From NCBI RefSeq assembly GCF_025642115.1, contig NZ_CP106753.1:496001-560000 (forward strand): 64,000 nt of DNA, read 5' to 3'. The first letter of the stretch is position 1. Each line of letters opens with the position of its first letter. Source of the DNA: Chitiniphilus purpureus. Its GTDB lineage: Bacteria; Pseudomonadota; Gammaproteobacteria; Burkholderiales; Chitinibacteraceae. The notes below the pieces were generated by a model. It saw only the letters and a program-made list of their open reading frames with translations. It made no database searches and was not told the origin of the DNA. A program made the translations under genes and the position numbers. Below are positions 1-9,281 of the stretch, one piece after another.

Positions 1-1
1 G

Positions 2-118
2 CTCGCGGCGGTATTGGCCGAGGCGCTGGCCGCCTTCTATGCGGTACTGGACCGCTATACCCTGGCCGAGCTGGTGGCCAGACCCGAGTCACTGCAGACC
101 ATCCTGTTCCACTCCTGA
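2..118 (+). CDS. C-terminal 38 residues of an unidentified protein (5' end outside window)
   Basis: An open frame runs in from the window edge and ends at TGA 116-118. The visible tail is Ala/Leu-rich and helical-looking, ending in TILFHS. It lies on the same strand as narG and 167 bases upstream of its start. A narK nitrate transporter often occupies this position, but this tail is too polar to identify it as one, so I assign no function. Codon use matches the neighbouring genes, which supports a real coding tail. Confidence 0.6.
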   Translation, partial: LAAVLAEALAAFYAVLDRYTLAELVARPESLQTILFHS

Positions 119-185
119 GCCCCCGCGCACCCCCGGCCTACGCCGTTCGCACTAGCCGGCCTAGTCCCACTGCCTGCCGCTGCTT

Positions 186-209
186 CCACCTCCGGTGAAT
201 GGGAGGTGG
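186..209. other. Perfect 8-bp hairpin upstream of narG
   Basis: CCACCTCC (186-193) and GGAGGTGG (202-209) are perfect inverted repeats with an 8-base loop. No T-run follows on the plus strand. It could be a weak terminator of the upstream gene or a structure in the narG leader. I saw no FNR box or NarL heptamer pair in the 167-base spacer. Confidence 0.5.
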
Positions 210-285
210 CGGCCCCGATCCGTACAGTAAGCGCGAATTCCTCATGCATAACGGTCGCGCTGCGGCCGGATTGGAGCGACGCGCA

Positions 286-3200
286 ATGAGCCACTTTCTG
301 GATCGATTGAAATTCCTCTCGCGGGTGCAGTCCACCTTTGCCGATGGCCATGGTGCGGTGGTGCGGGAGGACCGCAAATGGGAGGACGGCTATCGCTCGC
401 GCTGGCAGCACGACAAGATCGTGCGCTCCACCCACGGTGTGAACTGCACCGGCTCCTGTTCGTGGAAGGTCTACGTCAAGAACGGCCTGATCACCTGGGA
501 AACCCAGCAGACCGACTACCCGCGTACCCGGCCTGACCTGCCCAACCACGAGCCGCGCGGCTGCCCGCGTGGCGCCTCCTACAGCTGGTACGTGTATTCG
601 GCGCAGCGGGTCAAGCACCCGATGATCCGCGGCCGGCTGATCGAAATGTGGCGCGAGGCGCGCCAGACCATGGATCCGATCGCCGCCTGGGCCCACATCA
701 GCCAGAACCCGGAAAACGCCCGCCGCTACAAGAGCGTGCGTGGGCAGGGTGGTTTCGTGCGGGCCGACTGGGATACCGCCACCGAGATCATCGCCGCGGC
801 CAATGCCTACACCATCAAGCAATACGGTCCGGACCGCGTGATCGGCTTCTCGCCGATCCCGGCGATGAGCATGGTCAGCTACGCCGCCGGCGCACGTTAC
901 CTCAGCCTGATCGGTGGGGCGTGCCTGAGCTTCTACGACTGGTATTGCGATCTGCCGCCGGCCAGTCCGCAGATCTGGGGCGAGCAGACCGACGTGCCCG
1001 AGTCGGCCGACTGGTACAACGCCACCTATCTGATGGTATGGGGCTCGAACGTGCCGATGACGCGCACGCCCGATGCCCACTTCTATACCGAAGTGCGCTA
1101 CAAGGGCACCAAGACGGTGGCCGTCTCCAGCGATTTTGGCGAGATGGTGAAGTTCGGCGACATCTGGCTTGCGCCCAAGCAGGGCACCGATGCCGCGCTC
1201 GCGCTGGCCATGGGCCACGTGGTGCTGTCCGAATTCCACCGCGACACCCCATCCGACTACTTCACCGGCTATGTGAAGCAGTACACCGACATGCCGATGC
1301 TGGTGCAGCTGCGCGAGCAGGACGGTATCCACGTGCCCGACCATTTCCTGCGCGCGTCGCAGCTGCCCGCTGCGCTCGGGGAAGCCAACAACGCCGACTG
1401 GAAGACGGTAGCGATCGATGCCGCCACCGGCCAGTTGGTGGCGCCGAACGGCTCGGTCGGCTTCCGCTGGGGTGAGGACAAGGCCGGTACCGGCAAGGTG
1501 GGCCGCTGGAACCTGGAAAGCCGCGACGGCGGCAGTGGCCGCGAGATCGATCCGCTGTTGAGCCTCAAGGATGCGTACGACGAGATCGTCGGCGTCGGCT
1601 TCAGCTATTTCGGCGCCGAGCATGATGAATTGCTGGTGCGCAACGTGGCCGCCCGGCGCATCACCTTGGGCGATGGCACCAGTGTGCTGGTTGCCACCGT
1701 GCACGATCTGCAGCTGGCCAACTATGGCGTCGACCAGGGGCTGGGCGGCGGCAACGTGGCCACGTCGTACAACGACGACGTGCCCTACACCCCGGCCTGG
1801 CAGGAGAAGCACACCGGGGTGAAGCCCGAGCTGGTGGTGCAGGTAGCGCGCGAGTTCGCGCAGAACGCCCACGATACCCACGGCAAGAGCATGGTGATCG
1901 TCGGCGCCGCGCTGAATCACTGGTACCACATGGACATGACCTACCGCGGCATCATCAACCTCCTGATGATGTGCGGCTGTGTCGGCCAGAGCGGGGGCGG
2001 CTGGGCGCACTACGTGGGCCAGGAAAAGCTGCGGCCGCAGTTCGGCTGGGCGCCGCTGGCGTTCGCGCTCGATTGGGTACGCCCGCCGCGCCAGATGAAC
2101 GGCACGAGCTTCTTCTACGCGCACACCAGCCAGTGGCGCCACGAAAAGCTGCATGTCGACGAGATCCTCGCCCCGACCGCCGACAAATCGCGCCTGTCGC
2201 AGATGGCGATGATCGACTTCAACGCCAAGGCCGAGCGCATGGGCTGGCTGCCTTCTGCCCCGCAACTGCAGACCAACCCGCTCGACGTGTGCGATGCCGC
2301 GGCCGCCGCGGGGCAGGCGGTGCCGGACTATCTGGCCGCGCAGCTCAAATCCGGCGCGGTGCGCATGAGCTGCGACGATCCGGACCACCCGGACAACTTC
2401 CCGCGCAACATGTTCGTCTGGCGCTCGAACATCCTCGGCTCCAGCGGCAAGGGCCACGAGTACTTTCTCAAATATCTGCTGGGCACGCAGAACGCACTGT
2501 TCGATGACCCGAACGATGCAATCCGCCCGAGCGAAGTCACCTGGCGTGAGGAGGCGGCCGAGGGCAAGCTCGATCTGTTGACCGTGCTCGATTTCCGGAT
2601 GAGCACCACTTGCCTGTATGCCGACATCGTGCTGCCCACCGCCACCTGGTACGAGAAGGACGATCTCAACACCAGCGACATGCATCCCTTCATCCACCCG
2701 CTGTCCGAGGCGGTGCAGCCGTTGTGGGAGAGCAAGACCGACTGGGAGATCTACAAGCGCATCGCCGAGAAATTCAGCGAGATCGGCGGGCCGTATCTGG
2801 GCACCCGCAAGGATGTGGTGCTGCAACCGCTGATGCACGACACCCCGGGCGAGCTGGGCCAGCCGATGGAGCCGAAGGACTGGAAGCAGGGCGAGTGCGA
2901 GCTGATCCCCGGCAAGACCGCGCCCAACATGGTGGTGGTCGAGCGCAACTACGCCGATGTCTACAAGAAGTTCACTTCGGTCGGTCCCTTGCTCGACAAG
3001 CTTGGCAACGGCGGCAAGGGCATCAATTGGGACACCGCGCACGAGGTGCATGAGCTGGCCGGTCTGACCCGGACCGTGACCGAGCCGGGCGTGAGCCAGG
3101 GCCGACCGCGGCTCGATACCGCGATCGACGCCGCCGAGATGATCCTGACCTTCGCCCCCGAGACCAATGGCCATGTGGCGGTGAAGGCCTGGCAGGCGCT

Positions 3201-4011
3201 CTCGAAGATCACCGGCCGCGATCACACCCACCTTGCCATCGGGCGCGAGCACGACAAGATCCGCTTCCGCGATGTGCAGGCGCAGCCGCGCAAGATCATC
3301 TCGGCGCCGACCTGGTCCGGGCTGGAAAGCGAGGAGGTCAGCTACAACGCCGGCTACACCAATGTGCACGAGCTGATCCCGTGGCGCACGCTCACCGGTC
3401 GCCAGCAGTTCTACCAGGACCACCGCTGGATGCTCGATTTCGGCGAAGGCTTCTGCGTCTACAAGCCGGCCATCGATACCAAGACGGTGGCGCCGATGCT
3501 GGGCAGGAAGCCCAACGGCAACCACGAGCTGGTGCTCAACTGGATCACCCCGCACCAGAAGTGGGGCATCCACAGCACCTACTCGGACAACCTCAGGATG
3601 CTCACGCTGAGTCGTGGCGGTCCGCACGTGTGGATCTCCGAGGCCGAGGCCAGACAGGCCGGCATCGTCGACAACGACTGGGTCGAGGTGTTCAACAGCA
3701 ACGGCACGCTGACCGCCCGCGTGGTGGTCAGCCAGCGCGTGCCGCAGGGCATGTGTCTGATGTACCACGCCCAGGAAAAGATCGTGAACGTGCCGGGCGC
3801 GCAAATGAGCGGCCAGCGCGGTGGCATCCACAACTCGGTCACCCGCGCCGTGCTCAAGCCCACCCACATGATCGGCGGCTACGCACAGCAGGCCTATGGC
3901 TTCAACTACTACGGCACCGTCGGCAGCAACCGCGACGAGTTCGTGGTGTTGCGCAAGATGAGCCGGGTGGACTGGCTGGAAGGGCCGCTGGACGAGGCCC
4001 GGGAGGGGTAA
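286..4011 (+). CDS. narG: Respiratory nitrate reductase alpha subunit, Mo-bisMGD catalytic subunit
   Basis: NarG reduces nitrate to nitrite at a molybdenum bis-MGD centre on the cytoplasmic face of the membrane, taking electrons from NarH. The product is 1241 aa, against about 1247 in E. coli. The N-terminus carries the vestigial Tat-like segment typical of NarG. The FS0 ligand set is present as H50, C54, C58 and C93 (HGVNCTGSC, then RGCPRG). The YDWYCDLPPASPQ segment around residue 217 carries the Mo-coordinating Asp region. I chose ATG 286 because GGAG lies about 9 bases upstream and the protein then aligns with the family start; the frame is open further upstream (from 199). It heads narGHJI. 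Confidence 0.97.
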   Translation: MSHFLDRLKFLSRVQSTFADGHGAVVREDRKWEDGYRSRWQHDKIVRSTHGVNCTGSCSWKVYVKNGLITWETQQTDYPRTRPDLPNHEPRGCPRGASYSWYVYSAQRVKHPMIRGRLIEMWREARQTMDPIAAWAHISQNPENARRYKSVRGQGGFVRADWDTATEIIAAANAYTIKQYGPDRVIGFSPIPAMSMVSYAAGARYLSLIGGACLSFYDWYCDLPPASPQIWGEQTDVPESADWYNATYLMVWGSNVPMTRTPDAHFYTEVRYKGTKTVAVSSDFGEMVKFGDIWLAPKQGTDAALALAMGHVVLSEFHRDTPSDYFTGYVKQYTDMPMLVQLREQDGIHVPDHFLRASQLPAALGEANNADWKTVAIDAATGQLVAPNGSVGFRWGEDKAGTGKVGRWNLESRDGGSGREIDPLLSLKDAYDEIVGVGFSYFGAEHDELLVRNVAARRITLGDGTSVLVATVHDLQLANYGVDQGLGGGNVATSYNDDVPYTPAWQEKHTGVKPELVVQVAREFAQNAHDTHGKSMVIVGAALNHWYHMDMTYRGIINLLMMCGCVGQSGGGWAHYVGQEKLRPQFGWAPLAFALDWVRPPRQMNGTSFFYAHTSQWRHEKLHVDEILAPTADKSRLSQMAMIDFNAKAERMGWLPSAPQLQTNPLDVCDAAAAAGQAVPDYLAAQLKSGAVRMSCDDPDHPDNFPRNMFVWRSNILGSSGKGHEYFLKYLLGTQNALFDDPNDAIRPSEVTWREEAAEGKLDLLTVLDFRMSTTCLYADIVLPTATWYEKDDLNTSDMHPFIHPLSEAVQPLWESKTDWEIYKRIAEKFSEIGGPYLGTRKDVVLQPLMHDTPGELGQPMEPKDWKQGECELIPGKTAPNMVVVERNYADVYKKFTSVGPLLDKLGNGGKGINWDTAHEVHELAGLTRTVTEPGVSQGRPRLDTAIDAAEMILTFAPETNGHVAVKAWQALSKITGRDHTHLAIGREHDKIRFRDVQAQPRKIISAPTWSGLESEEVSYNAGYTNVHELIPWRTLTGRQQFYQDHRWMLDFGEGFCVYKPAIDTKTVAPMLGRKPNGNHELVLNWITPHQKWGIHSTYSDNLRMLTLSRGGPHVWISEAEARQAGIVDNDWVEVFNSNGTLTARVVVSQRVPQGMCLMYHAQEKIVNVPGAQMSGQRGGIHNSVTRAVLKPTHMIGGYAQQAYGFNYYGTVGSNRDEFVVLRKMSRVDWLEGPLDEAREG

Positions 4012-4111
4012 GGCGTGAGGTGTGAGGGGTAACCCCACACCACGTTGTTACCCATCGAATTGACGGTGGCGGGAGCGCGCTGAGGCGACACCTCACTCCT
4101 CCCCCCTCACC
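4012..4111. repeat. Imperfect inverted repeat / hairpin element in the narG-narH spacer
   Basis: The spacer contains a strong hairpin at 4019-4041: GGTGTG pairs with CACACC, with an inner GGG/CCC stem closed by a 4-base loop. On a larger scale, GTGAGG/GTGAGGGG units at 4015-4030 are mirrored by CCTCAC units at 4091-4110. Such G-rich/C-rich extragenic repeats are common in betaproteobacteria. Within an operon it may stabilise the upstream mRNA or set the narG:narH ratio. Confidence 0.5.
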
Positions 4112-4133
4112 GAGCGACGCAAGGAGCGAAGCA

Positions 4134-5696
4134 ATGAAAATCAGAGCCCAGGTCGGCATGGTGCTGAATCTCGACAAGTGCATCGGCTGCCATACCTGTT
4201 CGGTCACCTGCAAGAACGTCTGGACCAGTCGCGACGGCGTTGAGTACGCCTGGTTCAACAACGTCGAGACCAAACCGGGCATCGGCTACCCGAAGGAATG
4301 GGAGAACCAGGACAAATGGCAGGGCGGCTGGGTGCGCAACGCGGCCGGCAAGCTCGAACCGCGCCAGGGTGGCCGGCTCAGGATCCTGGCCAACCTGTTC
4401 GCCAACCCCAATCTGCCGGCGATCGACGACTATTACGAGCCGTTCACCTACGACTACGAACATCTGCAGAACGCCCCGCTGTCGCAGACCCCGCCGACGG
4501 CGCGGCCGGTGTCGGTGCTGACCGGCAAGAAGATGGACAAGATCGAGTGGGGGCCGAACTGGGAGGACGACCTCGGTGGCGAGTTCGCCTCGCGTAGCCG
4601 CGACGCACTGTTCGAAGGGGTGCAGAAGGAGATGTACAGCACCTTCGAGAACACCTTCATGATGTATCTGCCGCGGCTGTGCGAACACTGTCTGAACCCG
4701 GCCTGCGTCGCCTCGTGCCCCTCGGGCTCGGTCTACAAGCGCGAGGACGACGGCATTGTGCTGGTCGACCAGGACAAGTGCCGCGGCTGGCGCATGTGCA
4801 TCTCGGGCTGCCCGTACAAGAAGATCTATTTCAACTGGCAGAGTGGCAAGGCCGAGAAATGCACCTTCTGCTTTCCGCGCATCGAAGCCGGCCAGCCCAC
4901 GGTGTGCTCGGAAACCTGCGTCGGCCGCATCCGCTACCTGGGCGTGCTGCTGTACGACGCCGACCGGATCGAGGCCGCCGCCGCGGTGGCCGACGAGCAG
5001 GATCTGTACGAAGCCCAGCTCAAGTGCTTCCTTGACCCGCACGCGCCGGAAGTGATTGCCGAAGCGCGGCGACAGGGCATTCCCGAAAGCTGGCTCGAAG
5101 CCGCGCGCAACAGCCCGGTCTACAAGATGGCGATGGACTGGAAGGTGGCGTTCCCGCTGCACCCCGAATACCGCACGCTGCCCATGGTCTGGTACATCCC
5201 GCCGCTCTCGCCGATCCAGGGCGCGGCGGAAAACCGGCAGATGCCGCACAGCGTGGTCGGCGACAGCATCATCCCGGATGTGAAGAGCCTGCGCATCCCG
5301 GTGCGCTACCTCGCCAACCTGCTCACGGCCGGCAAGGAACAGCCGGTGATCGACGCGCTGGAACGGATGATCGCGATGCGGGCGTACAAGCGCAGCGAGG
5401 TGGTGCACGGCCGGGGCGATCCGGCGCTGCTGGCGTCGACGGGGCTCGATGCGGCCACGGTCGAGGACATGTACCGGATCATGGCCATTGCCAACTACGA
5501 AGACCGCTTCGTGGTGCCGTCCAGCCACAAGGAGCAGGTCGAGGACGCCTTCAACGACAAGGGCAGCTGCGGCTTCACCTTCGGCAACGGCTGTTCGGGC
5601 GGCGTCTCGGACGGCGCGCTCTTTGGCAAGAAGCAGGCCGGCAGCGTGCTGTTCATCGACATGCCCAAGTCGCGCAAGCAGGCGCGCCAGCCGTAG
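4134..5696 (+). CDS. narH: Respiratory nitrate reductase beta subunit, iron-sulfur electron transfer
   Basis: NarH carries electrons from the NarI haems to NarG through one [3Fe-4S] and three [4Fe-4S] clusters. The product is 520 aa (E. coli about 512). Four cysteine groups are visible: CIGCHTCSVTC from residue 16, CEHCLNPACVASC, CRGWRMCISGC and CTFCFPR with a following CSETC. The Trp in CRGWRMC replaces a cysteine, which is the NarH signature for the 3Fe-4S site. AAGGAG precedes the ATG. It follows narG by 122 bases and precedes narJ. Confidence 0.97.
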   Translation: MKIRAQVGMVLNLDKCIGCHTCSVTCKNVWTSRDGVEYAWFNNVETKPGIGYPKEWENQDKWQGGWVRNAAGKLEPRQGGRLRILANLFANPNLPAIDDYYEPFTYDYEHLQNAPLSQTPPTARPVSVLTGKKMDKIEWGPNWEDDLGGEFASRSRDALFEGVQKEMYSTFENTFMMYLPRLCEHCLNPACVASCPSGSVYKREDDGIVLVDQDKCRGWRMCISGCPYKKIYFNWQSGKAEKCTFCFPRIEAGQPTVCSETCVGRIRYLGVLLYDADRIEAAAAVADEQDLYEAQLKCFLDPHAPEVIAEARRQGIPESWLEAARNSPVYKMAMDWKVAFPLHPEYRTLPMVWYIPPLSPIQGAAENRQMPHSVVGDSIIPDVKSLRIPVRYLANLLTAGKEQPVIDALERMIAMRAYKRSEVVHGRGDPALLASTGLDAATVEDMYRIMAIANYEDRFVVPSSHKEQVEDAFNDKGSCGFTFGNGCSGGVSDGALFGKKQAGSVLFIDMPKSRKQARQP

Positions 5697-5718
5697 ACCC
5701 GCACCCGTAGGAGCCGCC

Positions 5719-6366
5719 ATGAACCTCTATCGCATCCTGAGCGCCCTGTTGAGCTACCCCGAAGCGGCGTTGTGCGACGCCCGGGATGACATCGACGCGG
5801 CGCTGGCACCGTACCCGGCCGCGCGGCGCACGTTGCAGCCGCTGACCGGTTTCCTGGCACAGCACCCGCTGGTCGCGCTGCAGGAAAACTACGTCGCCAC
5901 CTTCGATCGCAATCCGGGCCACGCGCTCTACCTGTTCGAGCACCTGCACGGCGAGAGCCGTGACCGCGGCTCGGCGATGGTGGACCTGCTGCATGAGTAC
6001 CAGCGCCACGGCTTCGAGCCGGTCAGCGACGACGCCGCGTGCAGCGAGCTGCCGGATTATCTGCCGTTGTTTCTCGAATTCCTGTCGTGCATCCCGGCAG
6101 AACGGGCGCAGGCGCTGCTGGACGAGGCCATCCACGTGATCGCCGCGATCGGCGGGCGGCTGGCGCGCGCCGGCAGCCCGTACGCCGCGGCGTTCGCAGT
6201 GCTGCAGCAGCAGTCGTTGGTGACCGCGCAGCCGCTGGGCGAGCCGCCGGTGCGCGACATGGACGAGATGCTCGAAGTGTTCGGGCCGGCCGCCGACGGC
6301 GCCGAGCCGCTGCTCAAGCCGCAACCGGGCGCGGCGCAGACCGTGCAGTTCCACCGCAGGCCCTAG
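5719..6366 (+). CDS. narJ: Nitrate reductase assembly chaperone (molybdenum cofactor insertion)
   Basis: NarJ is the cytoplasmic, dedicated chaperone that holds apo-NarGH and assists insertion of the molybdenum cofactor and of the first Fe-S cluster; it is not part of the final enzyme. The 215-aa product starts MNLYRILSALLSYPE and has the family core LFEHLHGESRDRGSAMVDL and ELPDYLPLFLEF. It is slightly shorter than the E. coli protein (236 aa). ATG 5719 has GGAG upstream. The position between narH and narI matches the conserved operon order. Confidence 0.95.
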   Translation: MNLYRILSALLSYPEAALCDARDDIDAALAPYPAARRTLQPLTGFLAQHPLVALQENYVATFDRNPGHALYLFEHLHGESRDRGSAMVDLLHEYQRHGFEPVSDDAACSELPDYLPLFLEFLSCIPAERAQALLDEAIHVIAAIGGRLARAGSPYAAAFAVLQQQSLVTAQPLGEPPVRDMDEMLEVFGPAADGAEPLLKPQPGAAQTVQFHRRP

Positions 6367-6375
6367 GAGACCCTC

Positions 6376-7059
6376 ATGAATACCGTTCACCAGTTCCTGT
6401 TCGGCGTGTACCCGTATATCGCGCTCGCCGTCTTCCTGTTCGGCAGCCTCGCCCGCTTCGAACGCGAGCAGTACACCTGGAAGGCCGACAGCTCGCAGCT
6501 GCTGCACCGCGGCCACCTGCGGCTGGGCAGCATCCTGTTCCATGTCGGCATCCTGGGCTTGTTCTTCGGCCACGCGGTGGGCCTGCTCACCCCGGTTGCG
6601 GTCTGGGATGCGCTGGGCGTATCGCATGGCGCCAAGCAGCTGTTCGCGATGGCCGCCGGCGGCCTGATGGGCACCGTGTGCCTTGCGGGCCTGGCAATCC
6701 TGCTCCACCGCCGGCTCACCGACCCGCGGCTGCGCGCCGTCACCCGTTCCGGCGACAAGCTGCTGCTTGGCTGGTTGCTGGCGACCCTGCTGCTGGGGCT
6801 GTCGACCATCGTCGTCTCGGCCGGGCATCTGGACGGGCATGAAATGGTGCTGCTGATGGGCTGGGCGCAACATATCGTCACCCTGCGTGGCGGCGCCGCT
6901 GACCTGATCGCGCAGACACATTGGCTGTTCAAGGCCCACCTGTTCATGGGCATGACGCTGTTCGTGATCTTCCCGTTCACCCGGCTGGTGCATGTCTGGA
7001 GCGGGCTGGCATCGGTGACCTACCTGGCCCGCGCCTGGCAGCTGGTCAGGCCGCGCTGA
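6376..7059 (+). CDS. narI: Respiratory nitrate reductase gamma subunit, dihaem cytochrome b
   Basis: NarI anchors NarGH in the inner membrane, oxidises quinol and passes electrons through two b haems. The product is 227 aa (E. coli 225) with about five hydrophobic segments. Candidate haem-ligand histidines are visible in LFHVGILGLFFGHAVG and in the later SAGHLDGHE and LFKAHLF segments. AGGAG precedes ATG 6376, nine bases after narJ. A short spacer leads to the PPIase gene, so narI probably is not the last gene of the transcript. Confidence 0.96.
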   Translation: MNTVHQFLFGVYPYIALAVFLFGSLARFEREQYTWKADSSQLLHRGHLRLGSILFHVGILGLFFGHAVGLLTPVAVWDALGVSHGAKQLFAMAAGGLMGTVCLAGLAILLHRRLTDPRLRAVTRSGDKLLLGWLLATLLLGLSTIVVSAGHLDGHEMVLLMGWAQHIVTLRGGAADLIAQTHWLFKAHLFMGMTLFVIFPFTRLVHVWSGLASVTYLARAWQLVRPR

Positions 7060-7084
7060 GCCGTATCGCCGCAGGAGAAGCAAC

Positions 7085-7831
7085 ATGCCCATCACCGTGA
7101 ACCGCCATGAATTGAGCGATGCCGACGTGGCGACGCAACTGGCCGATTGCCACGACGATGCCAATCCGGTCCGCGCCGCAACCGTGGCGGCCATTCTGCG
7201 CCGTGTGCTGCTGGACGAGGCCGAGCGCCTCTGTATGCCGGGCACCGACGAGCACGCGCGCATCGAGGCGCTGCTGACGCAGGCGGTATGCCCGCCCGAG
7301 CCGGACGAGGCGGCCTGCCGCCGGCACTACCAGCAGCATCCGGCGCATTTCACGGTCGGCGAGCTGGCGGAAGTGGATCACATCCTGTTCCAGGTCACCG
7401 CGGATGCGTCACTGGCGGCGCTGCGCGCACTGGCCGAGCAGACGCTTGCCGAACTGAGCGCGCACCCCGAGCGTTTCGCCGAGCATGCGCGTGCATTGTC
7501 CAACTGTCCTTCGGGCGCCGTGGGCGGCTCGCTCGGGCAGCTGCAGCGCGGCGACGCCGTGCCGGAATTCGAGCGCGCGGTGTTTGCGGCGCCGGTCGGC
7601 ACGGTCGCGCCCCGGCTGGTCGCCACCCGTTTCGGGCTGCATATCATCCGGGTGCGGCACCGCGTGGCGGGACGCCTGTTGCCGTTCGAGGCGGTGGCCG
7701 CACAGATCGCCACCGCGCTGGCTGCGCGCAGCCGCGATATCGCCACCCGCCAGTATCTGCAGCTGCTGGTCGGCCAGGCACGGATCAGCGGCATCGAGCT
7801 GGACGGGGCCGCCACCCCGTTGCTGCAATGA
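7085..7831 (+). CDS. Parvulin-type peptidyl-prolyl isomerase linked to nitrate reductase
   Basis: The 248-aa product has a helical N-terminal region and a PpiC/parvulin rotamase domain at about residues 105-195 (EVDHILFQV, GGSLGQLQRGDAVPEFE, TRFGLHIIRVRHR). No signal peptide or membrane segment is evident, so it should be cytoplasmic. Similar NifM-like PPIases follow nar operons in pseudomonads and relatives, where they probably help fold NarGH. It starts 25 bases after narI, and its TGA overlaps the modA ATG (ATGA), so it is translationally coupled to the molybdate importer. Confidence 0.85.
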   Translation: MPITVNRHELSDADVATQLADCHDDANPVRAATVAAILRRVLLDEAERLCMPGTDEHARIEALLTQAVCPPEPDEAACRRHYQQHPAHFTVGELAEVDHILFQVTADASLAALRALAEQTLAELSAHPERFAEHARALSNCPSGAVGGSLGQLQRGDAVPEFERAVFAAPVGTVAPRLVATRFGLHIIRVRHRVAGRLLPFEAVAAQIATALAARSRDIATRQYLQLLVGQARISGIELDGAATPLLQ

Positions 7832-8601
7832 GCCGCCGCGCCGGCCGAGGGCGGGTGATTGCCTGCGCCGCCGGCCTGCTGCTGGCCCTGCCGGCGCAGG
7901 CCCAGCCGCCGACCATCGCCGCCGCCGCCAACCAGCAGGCGGCGATGCAGGCGCTGGCCGCCGCCTACGGTACGCGGACGCAGCCGGCGCCGCGACTGGT
8001 GTTCGGCGCCTCGGGCAAGCTGGCTGCGCAGGTGCGCAGCGGCGCGCCGTTCGATCTGTATTGCGCGGCCGACGGGGCCTACCCGGCGCAACTGATCGCC
8101 GACGGTCTGGCGCTGCCGCCGGTGGCAGTGTTCGCACAAGGGCGGCTGATCTGGTGGAGCCGCGACCGTGCCCTCGCCCGCACGCCACTGGCCCGGCTCG
8201 ATCCCGCCGCGATCGGCCGCATCGCCATCGCCAATCCGCGCCATGCGCCCTATGGTGCGCGTGCCGAGGAGGCGCTGCGGCGCGCCGGGCTGTGGCCGGC
8301 ACTGCAGTCCAGGCTGGTCATCGGCGAGAACGTCGGCCAGGCCGCGCATTTCGCCGCCAGCGGTGCGGCGGATGCGGCGTTGCTGGCGCGTTCGCAACTG
8401 CACAGCGCCCAACTGGCCGGCGGCCATTGGTCCGAGGTCGACCCGGCGCTGCACGCGCCGCTGCCGCAAGCGTGCGTGGTCATCCGCGCCGGCCGTGCCG
8501 CGCCGCAGGCCCGCGCCTTCCTCGCGTGGCTGCAAGGCGCACAGGCGCGGCGCATCCTGGCCGGGCATGGGTTCGATGCGCCCGGCGGAGAAACACGGTG
8601 A
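7828..8601 (+). CDS. modA: Periplasmic molybdate-binding protein
   Basis: ModA is the solute-binding protein of the molybdate ABC importer and supplies Mo for the cofactor of NarG. The 257-aa product has a signal peptide ending near LLLALPAQA. It shows the family core FGASGKLAAQVRSGAPFD (oxyanion-binding serines) and IANPRHAPYG. ATG 7828 overlaps the upstream stop, and the stop overlaps the modB start. The arrangement modABC directly behind narGHJI ties Mo uptake to nitrate respiration. Confidence 0.93.
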   Translation: MSRRAGRGRVIACAAGLLLALPAQAQPPTIAAAANQQAAMQALAAAYGTRTQPAPRLVFGASGKLAAQVRSGAPFDLYCAADGAYPAQLIADGLALPPVAVFAQGRLIWWSRDRALARTPLARLDPAAIGRIAIANPRHAPYGARAEEALRRAGLWPALQSRLVIGENVGQAAHFAASGAADAALLARSQLHSAQLAGGHWSEVDPALHAPLPQACVVIRAGRAAPQARAFLAWLQGAQARRILAGHGFDAPGGETR

Positions 8602-9281
8602 GCCCGGAGGACTGGCTGGCGCTGCGCACCACGCTGACACTGGCCGGGGTCACCACTGTGCTGTTGTTCGTGGCCGGGCTGCCGCTGGCCTGGTGGCTCG
8701 CGCGTTCGCGCAGTGCCGGCGCGGTGCTGGTCGATGCGCTGGTGGCGTTGCCGCTGGTGCTGCCGCCCACGGTGCTCGGGTTCTACCTCCTGCTGGCGCT
8801 GGGCCCGGCCGGCGGCATCGGCCAGGCGCTGCAGCAGCTGGGTCTGCCGGCGCTGGCATTCAGTTTTCCCGGCCTGGTGATCGCCTCGATGCTGTATTCG
8901 CTGCCGTTCATGGTGCAGCCGCTGCGCGATGCCTTCGCCGCCGTGCCCGCCGGGCTGCTGGAAGCCGCTGCCACGCTGCGCGCCTCGCCGTGGGACCGCT
9001 TTGCCAGCGTGGTGTTGCCGTGTACGCGCCGCGGCGTGATCAGTGCGCTCACGCTCACCTTTGCACATACCATCGGCGAATTCGGCGTGGTGCTGATGGT
9101 GGGCGGCAACATTCCCGGCGCCACCCGGGTGTTGTCGATCGCCATCTACGACCATGTCGAGGCGCTGGACTACGCGGCGGCGCACCGGCTGGCCGGCGGC
9201 CTCTTGCTGGCCTCGCTGGCCATGCTGCTGCCGATCTACGCCCTCAACCGGCGGCGCGGCCTGGCCGGCGGTGCGGCATGA
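8598..9281 (+). CDS. modB: Molybdate ABC transporter permease
   Basis: ModB is the inner-membrane channel of the molybdate importer. I chose GTG 8598 because it overlaps the modA stop (GTGA) and gives a 227-aa protein of normal family length. It has five or so hydrophobic segments and the permease EAA-type loop, here AAATLRASPWDRFASVVLP. The segment THTIGEFGVVLMVGGNIPG, near residue 155, is typical of ModB. The stop overlaps the modC ATG. Confidence 0.93.
   Translation: MSPEDWLALRTTLTLAGVTTVLLFVAGLPLAWWLARSRSAGAVLVDALVALPLVLPPTVLGFYLLLALGPAGGIGQALQQLGLPALAFSFPGLVIASMLYSLPFMVQPLRDAFAAVPAGLLEAAATLRASPWDRFASVVLPCTRRGVISALTLTFAHTIGEFGVVLMVGGNIPGATRVLSIAIYDHVEALDYAAAHRLAGGLLLASLAMLLPIYALNRRRGLAGGAA

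Noticed and set aside
55..4038. A 1327-codon open frame on the minus strand opposite narG
   Set aside because: It is a shadow created by GC-rich codon bias of narG. It is rich in His, Ala, Val, Arg and Leu, has no domain signature, and overlaps a certain gene.
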